Assembly (NCBI GenBank): GCA_017452505.1
Contig: JAFTMI010000035.1
Coordinates: forward strand, 1 to 64,000
From: Oscillospiraceae bacterium
GTDB lineage: Bacteria; Bacillota; Clostridia; Oscillospirales; Oscillospiraceae
Length of the DNA stretch: 64,000 nt
Direction: 5' to 3'
Every line of letters starts with the position of its first letter. Position 1 is the first letter of the stretch. A program made the position numbers and the translations under genes. Below the pieces are notes generated by a model. The model was not told the DNA's origin and did not search any database. It saw only the letters and a program-made list of their open reading frames with translations. Below are positions 7,462-14,199 of the stretch, piece after piece.

Positions 7462-10400
7462 GACTGCTCATCTCCTTTTCGATATCATCCCAGAATTTCT
7501 GAGAGGTGATTGCTGCGTAATCCCGCCTTCCTTCCACGGTTGCTTCGTGGCAGACTGCACCATAGGGGCAGAATGCACAAGCATTATGTCGCCCACCTCT
7601 GGTGTAGGGGTTGGGATCAACACAGCCGGAAGCAATATCGTCCACCATTTTACCCAAGAGTGCGAAGATATAGGCCTTCAGCAGCTTTAACTGCTCGGAA
7701 TTTGCCAAATCACCGGATACTGTGCCGTCTTTTTTTCTGGTATAGGAAAGACGCATCGGCTTTTCACTGTGCTCCATCGCAGCAAGGACGGATTCATCAC
7801 TGAGCAGCAAACCCTTTCTCTTCCAAAGCTTCTGTCTTTCCTTTTCAGCCTCAGCCATATCAGCCCTGCCGTCCAAAGCGACGATGGGTACTCGTGCCGG
7901 AAAATACTGCACACCGGCAGCTACCGGATTCTCGCCCAACAGATCCGTTCCTTTTTCTTCTAATGCAAACAGATACAGCAGCATCTGCAAACCCAGTCCG
8001 TTATAGATATCACAGTAGTCAAAATCTTTTTTACCGGTCTTATAGTCAACGACACGGTAATAGGTGCGACCATCCTGTGTCCAGGCATCCACTCTGTCCA
8101 CAAAACCCCGCAAACGGGCAGACATTGTTCTGCCTGCAATATGGATCGCATCCATTTCTTTATCCTGACCAAATCCCAACTCAAAGGCAATCGGAGCAAA
8201 TTCCGATTCATGCAGCTCTTCCCACAATTCAGCAATTATCATTTCCAGTTCCTGAGCATTTCTGCGGAACAGGTAGCTAAGCCGCTGCGAGTCGATTTGA
8301 CTAAAATGCTCTGCAATGTACCGCAAAGAAAATTCGTTAGCAATCTCGAGAGCCTTCTCCAAAGTAACCTTATGGAATCCACCCAGCTCCATAATTTTCC
8401 GTCCTATATCTTCCAGCACCGCATGAACATAGGTACCAAATTCCGCCGGGTCAACTGTTGCCGGCTTGCGTTCTTTCAGCTTTAGTCCGTATTTTAAGAA
8501 ATACGCCAAACGGCAATCTGCAAGCTTGTCCACCTGGGATGCAGACAGGTTCAGTGTCTGGCCGTAAAGCTTGCTGACCGCATTGGAAGAGAGCTGTCCC
8601 AAATCACGGTCAATTCGACCCTTGAGAGTCTGATATTCCTCTAATATGTCCAGTGTTTCCGCTGTGGATTTGTCATTCACTCTGGACAAAAATGCGCTGA
8701 CTTCCATAGCTTCGGTTGTTGCAACGCCGATCGGCGACACCTCTGCTTCTCCGCCGGCCATCTCACTGAGCCTTCGATACAAATAAGACGGCTGCGCAGA
8801 ACAGGAAACACAAACCGTGTCTGTTGCGCTGCTTAGCACGCCGTAAATCTCCGCAAACTCCGCTTGCAACCCTTCCATTGCGCCACCGGTCAACGGCACA
8901 CCCAATGTCCGCAACTGCGTTCTCTCCCGATCCGATAGAATACCCATTGCCCCACCGTATGTGGGGAATACACCCTCATTTGCGCCTAACACCAGCAAAT
9001 GCTTGGTTTGGTGACAACGCATTGCACTGACAGGACCAACCGTTACAGCATCCAGCACAGCGGGAATCGTACCCACATCGTACTGACTCAGCAGCAGTCT
9101 CAGCAACCGTGTAAAGGTTTGGGCATCCCAGTGGGCATGTCCAAGCATATCTGATAGCTGTTCCAAGGCTGTTAGTAATATCTCCCAAAGCTGCGAGAGA
9201 ATTTGGCTGTTGCGCAAGTCACCGGAAGCCTCCAATTGTAATGAGAGCTCCTCAAGTCTAGCATTCAGATTGACTTCCTCTAAGAATACATACAGACCAT
9301 CCACAAGCTGCTGTAGGCAAACCGCTTCCTTAAAAGCTTTGCCCAATGCAACCAATGGTGTTAACGCACGCTGCCGTAATTGGTTCAATTCAGCAAGCCT
9401 TGCTTTGTCTTCTTCCTTCCAGAAGCTACTTAAGCCTTCGGGGTGGTTTGTCCACTCTTTTCCCCACTGATTGCCGGTAAGCTTCCACAGCAAGGCGTAG
9501 TTTTCTACTCTATCGCATTGGGTCACGGAAAGAGGAGAAAGCGGCGACTTTAAGTATCGCAGTACATCTGTCTGCTCAAAGCCTTGCACCGCAGCATCGA
9601 TGGCAGAAAGCACCGTTGACATAACGGATTTGCTTAAAATATCCTCAGTTCCGGATAGATAGACAGGAATATGATACCTGTCCAAAATCATATTCAGTAC
9701 ATTGGCATAAGCCGCCATATCCGGGCAAACAATGCTGATATCACGGTATCGGCAGCCGCCACGCACCAGTTCCATAATCTTTTCACCGACTGCATGGCAC
9801 TCTGCATATACAGAATCCGTAGTATAGACCTGTAACGATTCTGAGCGAGTTATGATTTTGCCTTGATAAAGCATAGGCAAAACAGCTTGTATCCCTTTTT
9901 CTTCCGGATTGACTGTAATTATCTGTGTCTGTACACCTGCAGCCTTTGCAATCCGTAAAAGCTCACCCGCAGTTGCTCCTGCTTTCTCAAATGCTGGATT
10001 TTGTGAGTCTGCACAATCACAGTTTAAGCTGACAACAACAGAATCACTCTCTGAAATCAAATGCGCCAAAATAGCTGTGTGCTGCCGGGTAAAATCCGGA
10101 AAGCCGTCTATGTAAAAACTATGTTTCTTCGAAAAGTCACTGACTTCCAGTTGCTCCAGCAGCCAGGTCATTTGATCCCGGGGATCCCGTTTTCCCTGGG
10201 CGCAAATCGCGTCATATGCTTCCAAAATCAAGGACAATTCTTCTAATTTTTGGGCAAAACTACCCTCTGTTCTTTTGCTTGCTGAAAGCAAATCAGCAGG
10301 TGTAATGCAGCAGCGCTTAAACTCGTCCACAGCATCCAGAAGCCCGGTCAAAAAATCCGGTCTGGTCTCTACCGCTGCATAGGCCTTCAGTTTGCTATGC

Positions 10401-10699
10401 AATTGACGGGTAGCAGATGCCATAGCCACTAATCGGCCGCCATTATCCAGACATTCCGGTGCGCCGTGACCGGCGACATCCGCAACACGTTTTGCCAGCC
10501 TTGTAAAGGTAAGAACCTCAGCAAAACGGCTGGCAGCATCACCAGCCACAGCACAAAGGCGGCGCTCCGTGTCGTGGCTGACCAACTCCGGAACCATAAA
10601 GACCACGCCGGTCTTTTCGGCAGAAACATCTTGTGCGATCATATCAAGAACCTTATTGCGATTAGCGATCCAATCCGTTCCCAACAACAAACTCAGCAT
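7454..10699 (-). CDS. addB: ATP-dependent helicase/nuclease subunit B
   Basis: Partner of AddA: nuclease and Chi-recognition subunit with a helicase-like fold. 1081 aa, near the family length. The C-terminal nuclease motifs (VVDYKTGKKDFDY, LQMLLYLFAL) are intact. The four Fe-S cysteines are recognisable: one in LADCRLAYFLKYGL and three in ACAFCPYGAVC (C-x2-C-x5-C). The N-terminus begins LSLLLGTDWIANRNK, where many AddB proteins have a P-loop (G-x-x-G-x-G-K-T), so the AddB nucleotide site appears lost. It is first in the operon, with GAGGAGG before the ATG, and overlaps addA by 8 nt. Confidence 0.95.
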   Translation of the reverse strand: MLSLLLGTDWIANRNKVLDMIAQDVSAEKTGVVFMVPELVSHDTERRLCAVAGDAASRFAEVLTFTRLAKRVADVAGHGAPECLDNGGRLVAMASATRQLHSKLKAYAAVETRPDFLTGLLDAVDEFKRCCITPADLLSASKRTEGSFAQKLEELSLILEAYDAICAQGKRDPRDQMTWLLEQLEVSDFSKKHSFYIDGFPDFTRQHTAILAHLISESDSVVVSLNCDCADSQNPAFEKAGATAGELLRIAKAAGVQTQIITVNPEEKGIQAVLPMLYQGKIITRSESLQVYTTDSVYAECHAVGEKIMELVRGGCRYRDISIVCPDMAAYANVLNMILDRYHIPVYLSGTEDILSKSVMSTVLSAIDAAVQGFEQTDVLRYLKSPLSPLSVTQCDRVENYALLWKLTGNQWGKEWTNHPEGLSSFWKEEDKARLAELNQLRQRALTPLVALGKAFKEAVCLQQLVDGLYVFLEEVNLNARLEELSLQLEASGDLRNSQILSQLWEILLTALEQLSDMLGHAHWDAQTFTRLLRLLLSQYDVGTIPAVLDAVTVGPVSAMRCHQTKHLLVLGANEGVFPTYGGAMGILSDRERTQLRTLGVPLTGGAMEGLQAEFAEIYGVLSSATDTVCVSCSAQPSYLYRRLSEMAGGEAEVSPIGVATTEAMEVSAFLSRVNDKSTAETLDILEEYQTLKGRIDRDLGQLSSNAVSKLYGQTLNLSASQVDKLADCRLAYFLKYGLKLKERKPATVDPAEFGTYVHAVLEDIGRKIMELGGFHKVTLEKALEIANEFSLRYIAEHFSQIDSQRLSYLFRRNAQELEMIIAELWEELHESEFAPIAFELGFGQDKEMDAIHIAGRTMSARLRGFVDRVDAWTQDGRTYYRVVDYKTGKKDFDYCDIYNGLGLQMLLYLFALEEKGTDLLGENPVAAGVQYFPARVPIVALDGRADMAEAEKERQKLWKRKGLLLSDESVLAAMEHSEKPMRLSYTRKKDGTVSGDLANSEQLKLLKAYIFALLGKMVDDIASGCVDPNPYTRGGRHNACAFCPYGAVCHEATVEGRRDYAAITSQKFWDDIEKEMSSHG

Positions 10700-10758
10700 A
10701 AAAGGCTCCTCCTCTTTTTTTCTATATCATAACACAAGCTTGGTCCAATTTATAGGGA

Positions 10759-11373
10759 CTAATTAAATAATCTTTCTATTTTCCCGAAGCAATCCAGGAT
10801 AAAAAATCGAAAATTCTTTCCACCTGCAAGCGAGTTTCCAAGTTCATCGGAGAAACCTGCAGACACAGCTGTATCTTGGAATCCGTCAGAGGTCGCCGGC
10901 AGACACAGCGACGGAAATACCACGCACCACCAATTTTTGCCATTTCCCTCACCAATTTGAATTCTGAGAGAATCATAGACACCTGCAGGTAAGGAAAATG
11001 TTTCGTAGTGTCGTGTATCAAACGTTTCCGAACCAAGATAAACAGCCGCTCTGTCCTCTTTTCCCTGTTCTTGTAGTACCGCATTGGCAACCTGCTGGAT
11101 TGAAGATAGATTATCTGCAACAAATTCCATTGCCTGCTTCTTATTTGCAAAATCCTTCACAAAAGGTTGTAAGTAGCCTACAACGGCATCTTTTACCTGC
11201 AGTTTAATATCTTGATCTTCACTGGAATCAGAATTTGCCACCACATGAAGTCTAATCAAGTTTTCTTGCAAAACCTTCTTATCTTGCCAAACATCTGCCA
11301 TCCAAACAGTAGATAGAAGCAAAATCATACAAGCCAAAATTTTGATAAGTTTTTTCATAAAAACACCGTCCAT
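10759..11373 (-). CDS. spoIIR: Stage II sporulation protein R
   Basis: Secreted forespore signal that triggers SpoIIGA to cleave pro-sigma-E in the mother cell. The product has an N-terminal hydrophobic segment (IKILACMILLLSTVWMADVW) that would export it to the intermembrane space. The family hallmark follows: ENLIRLHVVANSDSSEDQ, then KLQVKDAVVGYLQPF and a C-terminal WWCVVFPSLCLPA block. About 204 aa, normal length. Two starts are possible: the ATG at 11373 (GGAG 10 nt upstream) or the one at 11358 beginning KKLIKIL. An inverted repeat overlaps the first start. It lies downstream of ispE on the same strand. Confidence 0.93.
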   Translation of the reverse strand: MDGVFMKKLIKILACMILLLSTVWMADVWQDKKVLQENLIRLHVVANSDSSEDQDIKLQVKDAVVGYLQPFVKDFANKKQAMEFVADNLSSIQQVANAVLQEQGKEDRAAVYLGSETFDTRHYETFSLPAGVYDSLRIQIGEGNGKNWWCVVFPSLCLPATSDGFQDTAVSAGFSDELGNSLAGGKNFRFFILDCFGKIERLFN

Positions 11374-11398
11374 TCTGAAATAACTCCAGTATGGACGG
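11366..11398 (-). promoter_or_regulatory. Inverted repeat over the spoIIR start region
   Basis: CCGTCCAT (11391-11398 read on the minus strand) and ATGGACGG (11366-11373) form an 8-bp stem. The 17-nt loop holds the GGAG. The first possible start codon is inside the 3' arm and TGTTTTT follows. It could hide the start codon or act as a weak terminator after ispE. Confidence 0.45.
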
Positions 11399-11410
11399 AA
11401 TTTTCAAAAA

Positions 11411-12268
11411 TTATACAGGTTTGGCAATAAATACCTGCGGATAGTTTTCTTTCAGCATATTACAAATCACTGCTGCGAACTCAAAATCCGGTACAATGGC
11501 GAATACAGCAGAACCGGAACCGGTCATTTGCTGGGTTATAGAGCCATAGCTATTAAATATGGATTTAATGTAATTCAGTTCCAGGTGATCGGCAGTTACA
11601 ACGGGATCGAACACATTGTAAACATTTTCCGCAATTTTGCCCAAATCACCGGCCAACAACGCACTCTCCATTGCCTGGTGATCCGGTCTTTTGGCAATCG
11701 CGACCTCATCAATTTTCCTATAAAGCTCCGGGGTTGATACAGAAAAATCCGGTTTGCACACCACAAAACAACAGTCGGGCAGATCCGGCAGTTTTCTTAA
11801 GCGCTCTCCCCTGCCTTCCACCATAGCCGTACCACAAAGAACACAGAACGGCACATCACTGCCCACAAGAGCGCCGATCTCCGCCAATGCCATAATGGAA
11901 AGCGGATTGCCGTAATGCCGGTTCAAAGCCCGCAAGACAGCTGCAGCATCTGCGCTGCCGCCACCCAGGCCAGCCTCCATAGGAATTCGCTTAGTGATAC
12001 GGATTTCCAAACCGGTTGTTGTTCTTTTTGTCTGTTCGAAGAACACTTCAGCTGCCTTCCATGCAAGATTACGACCATCCGTCGGAATACCATCAACATC
12101 AATTTTGAGCACCCAGTGTTTACCTGTATCCACATCAATTTCCACATCATCACGAATGGAAATTGTCTGCATTACACTCTTTAAGTCATGATATCCGTCC
12201 TTGCGCTTTCCCAAGACATCCAATGTTAAATTGATTTTTGCAAATGCACCCTCATATAAAGTCGTCAT
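11411..12268 (-). CDS. ispE: 4-diphosphocytidyl-2-C-methyl-D-erythritol kinase
   Basis: GHMP kinase of the MEP isoprenoid pathway; it phosphorylates CDP-ME at the 2-hydroxyl using ATP. The N-terminal motif AFAKINLTLDVLGKRKDGYH carries the catalytic Lys/Asp region. The glycine-rich ATP loop is MEAGLGGGSADAAAVLRAL, and the C-terminal GHMP motif is QMTGSGSAVFAI. 285 aa, normal. The ATG at 12268 is chosen because GGAAGGA lies 8 nt upstream; the earlier in-frame ATG at 12289 has no such site and would add an atypical extension. Confidence 0.96.
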   Translation of the reverse strand: MTTLYEGAFAKINLTLDVLGKRKDGYHDLKSVMQTISIRDDVEIDVDTGKHWVLKIDVDGIPTDGRNLAWKAAEVFFEQTKRTTTGLEIRITKRIPMEAGLGGGSADAAAVLRALNRHYGNPLSIMALAEIGALVGSDVPFCVLCGTAMVEGRGERLRKLPDLPDCCFVVCKPDFSVSTPELYRKIDEVAIAKRPDHQAMESALLAGDLGKIAENVYNVFDPVVTADHLELNYIKSIFNSYGSITQQMTGSGSAVFAIVPDFEFAAVICNMLKENYPQVFIAKPV

Positions 12269-12297
12269 ATCAATTATCCTTCCAGGCATTTTAATGT

Positions 12298-12326
12298 ATT
12301 ATAACGAATTCTTCGCAATTTTGCAA
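12298..12326 (-). promoter_or_regulatory. Sigma-A promoter for ispE
   Basis: TTGCAA (12326-12321), a 17-bp spacer and a perfect TATAAT (12303-12298) on the minus strand. Confidence 0.85.
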
Positions 12327-12395
12327 CGGTTTGCATATTTTATTTTCAGCGGGACAAAATACCACTACCCAAACTTGTAAATGGAGGTAAACCAT

Positions 12396-12602
12396 ATGGA
12401 CACTCTAGCACTGATCTTATCCATTATCGGCTCTGTAAACTGGGGACTTGTGGGCCTGTTCAAATTTGACCTGGTCGCCTGGATCTTCGGCGGTCAGACC
12501 GCTGCCATCAGCCGTATCATCTATGCTGTTGTCGGCCTGGCTGGACTGTGGTGCTTGACCCTTTTGTTCCGCAGAAACCGTATTGGCCTTAACGGTGAAT
12601 AA
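12396..12602 (+). CDS. DUF378 family small membrane protein
   Basis: 68-aa protein with two hydrophobic helices (LALILSIIGSVNWGLVGLF and IIYAVVGLAGLWCLTLLF) and a short basic tail. The motif IIGSVNWGLVGLFKFDLVAW is the DUF378/YuzA signature. These are uncharacterised inner-membrane proteins, often linked to stress or sporulation gene sets. The ATG at 12396 is selected by GGAGGT about 7 nt upstream. It is transcribed divergently from ispE and appears monocistronic, because a strong hairpin follows. Confidence 0.9.
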   Translation: MDTLALILSIIGSVNWGLVGLFKFDLVAWIFGGQTAAISRIIYAVVGLAGLWCLTLLFRRNRIGLNGE

Positions 12603-12606
12603 GAAA

Positions 12607-12636
12607 GAAGCCGAAATGCAAATGCATTTCGGCTTC
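12607..12636. terminator. Bidirectional terminator between convergent genes
   Basis: A 14-bp perfect stem (GAAGCCGAAATGCA) with a 2-nt loop lies between the DUF378 gene and the minus-strand zinc-ribbon gene. Confidence 0.8.
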
Positions 12637-12650
12637 TAAAATACTTAGTT

Positions 12651-13967
12651 TCAGTTAAGCTGAACATAGTCCATACGAACCCAGCCTGTGGCGGTCTTGC
12701 CCCACTGCATGCCGGTGCTGTCATTTTTTGTTTCAGTAATTGTAACTTGTTGACCTAAGGCCAAAACGCCCGTCTTTGCAAACTCCGTACCTGCATCGGA
12801 GCGGACATTCACACTGACCTGGACATTGACAATCTTACCAGTCAGATTAACCGGTGTACCGACATTTCCACCATCCTCGGTGGTACCGCCGCTAACAATG
12901 CCGCCACCGTCCTCGGACACACCGCCGTTACCGACAGTGCCGCTGCTTTCCCGGAACATGCAACGAATCAAGCATGTGACCTTCTGACCCGCATATTCTG
13001 CGTGAACCTTAACGGGTTCCGTACTTCCACCTACAGCAGTAACCCAACCGTCTACGAAAGTAACAACGGATTCGTTCTCACTGGTAAAGGTCACCTTATC
13101 CTTGGGAACAGAGCCGCTGTACAATTCCCATTTTTCACCCTGGTACTGCATGGTGATATCATTACGGTTCAGTCGAATATCCGTGCCGGCCACAGTAGGA
13201 GCTGTAGTTGCCGTAGGATCAGTAGTATCGGTGGGCGCAGTCGTATCAGTAGAACCGGTTGCATCAGTTTCCGTTGTAGTGGTAGGCGCTGTAGTTGCCG
13301 TAGGATCCTCCTCAAATTGGCAATAAACAGTGCAGACCTTTTCCGCTTCACCGCACTTAATGATGATTTTTGTTTCGCCGTCAGCAACAGCAGTAATGCT
13401 GCCCTTTTCATTCACAGTAGCAATCTCAGGATTCTCAGAAGCGAAGGTTACTGCATCCTTGGTGTTTGCGGGCTGAAGCTTGTAGCTGAGCAGGTGTGCA
13501 TCGCCGGCCTTGCTCAAAATCACCATATCTGTATCCAAAACAATACCCTTACAGGAAAGATCCAGTTGACTGCCTGTAGGCGTTGTGGTGGGGTTGTTTC
13601 CAGTACCGGCAATAGGTCCAAAGAAGCCTACCGCAATATAAATCACAACGCCAATGATTGCAAGCAACAGGACAATTGCGGCAATCACCAGTCCGCGGCT
13701 GTTGCGGGGTTCCTTTTCACCATTGTCCGCAACGGGAGCGGACTTCGCAGCAGTGCTGCTGCCGTTGGTCTTGTTGCGTTTCTTAACATTGGATTTGGAA
13801 AAACGTCCGCCTTTGACATAAGTATAACCGGATGCGCCATTTCCGTCTGTATTGATCTCATTCGTTACACGCTGAACATCCCCGGGGCGCACACATCCGC
13901 AAACGGGACATTGCTTCGCAGTTTCCGAATAGGAAGTTCCACAAATATCGCAAATAATTTTACTCAT
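12651..13967 (-). CDS. Zinc-ribbon, single-pass membrane protein with two Ig-like (BIG2) domains and an SH3-like domain
   Basis: 438 aa. N-terminal cytosolic zinc ribbon with CDIC (residues 6-9) and CPVC about 11 residues on, then a basic low-complexity stretch, one membrane helix (about 92-116, LVIAAIVLLLAIIGVVIY) and an extracellular part. The ectodomain has one BIG2-like repeat (ASENPEIATVNEKGSITAVA), a Thr/Ala/Asp-rich stalk (about residues 220-260), a second BIG2-like repeat (SENESVVTFVDGWVTAVGG) and a C-terminal bacterial SH3-like domain (VSVNVRSDAGTEFAKTGVL). The start is fixed by AGGAGGT 8 nt before the ATG at 13967. It is divergent from the pseudokinase gene with back-to-back promoters. 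Exact function unknown; wall binding or sensing is inferred. Confidence 0.85.
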   Translation of the reverse strand: MSKIICDICGTSYSETAKQCPVCGCVRPGDVQRVTNEINTDGNGASGYTYVKGGRFSKSNVKKRNKTNGSSTAAKSAPVADNGEKEPRNSRGLVIAAIVLLLAIIGVVIYIAVGFFGPIAGTGNNPTTTPTGSQLDLSCKGIVLDTDMVILSKAGDAHLLSYKLQPANTKDAVTFASENPEIATVNEKGSITAVADGETKIIIKCGEAEKVCTVYCQFEEDPTATTAPTTTTETDATGSTDTTAPTDTTDPTATTAPTVAGTDIRLNRNDITMQYQGEKWELYSGSVPKDKVTFTSENESVVTFVDGWVTAVGGSTEPVKVHAEYAGQKVTCLIRCMFRESSGTVGNGGVSEDGGGIVSGGTTEDGGNVGTPVNLTGKIVNVQVSVNVRSDAGTEFAKTGVLALGQQVTITETKNDSTGMQWGKTATGWVRMDYVQLN

Positions 13968-14019
13968 TCTATATACCTCCTGGATGGCAGGTTGCCCTGC
14001 ATAAATCAATTTCAGCTAC

Positions 14020-14048
14020 ATTATAGCATTTCTTGTTGAATAAAACAA
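14020..14048 (-). promoter_or_regulatory. Sigma-A promoter for the zinc-ribbon gene
   Basis: TTGTTT, 17-bp spacer, TATAAT on the minus strand (-10 at 14025-14020). Its -35 lies 11 bp from the -35 of the divergent promoter. Confidence 0.75.
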
Positions 14049-14059
14049 CTATAAATCTG

Positions 14060-14088
14060 TTGCTTTTTTTAGAAATTTATTTTATAAT
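14060..14088 (+). promoter_or_regulatory. Sigma-A promoter for the pseudokinase gene
   Basis: TTGCTT (14060-14065), 17-bp spacer, TATAAT (14083-14088). It would give an AT-rich leader of about 100 nt. Confidence 0.75.
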
Positions 14089-14199
14089 TAGTGTGTATTT
14101 GTATGTGCTCATATTTTTGTCAAATATATGAAAATAATTGTATTTTTAATATTATATTTCAGTAAATCAACTTAGATTTTTTACAAGGAGGCGATGACT

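Noticed and set aside
13200-13310. DNA tandem repeat in the zinc-ribbon gene
   Set aside because: Codes for a Thr/Ala/Asp-rich stalk between Ig-like domains, a usual feature of surface proteins; no sign of an independent element.
13002-14039. 345-codon plus-strand open frame opposite the zinc-ribbon gene
   Set aside because: It is antisense to a gene with clear domains, promoter and ribosome-binding site. Its predicted protein is Ser/Cys/Arg-rich without domains, as expected from a reverse-strand shadow.
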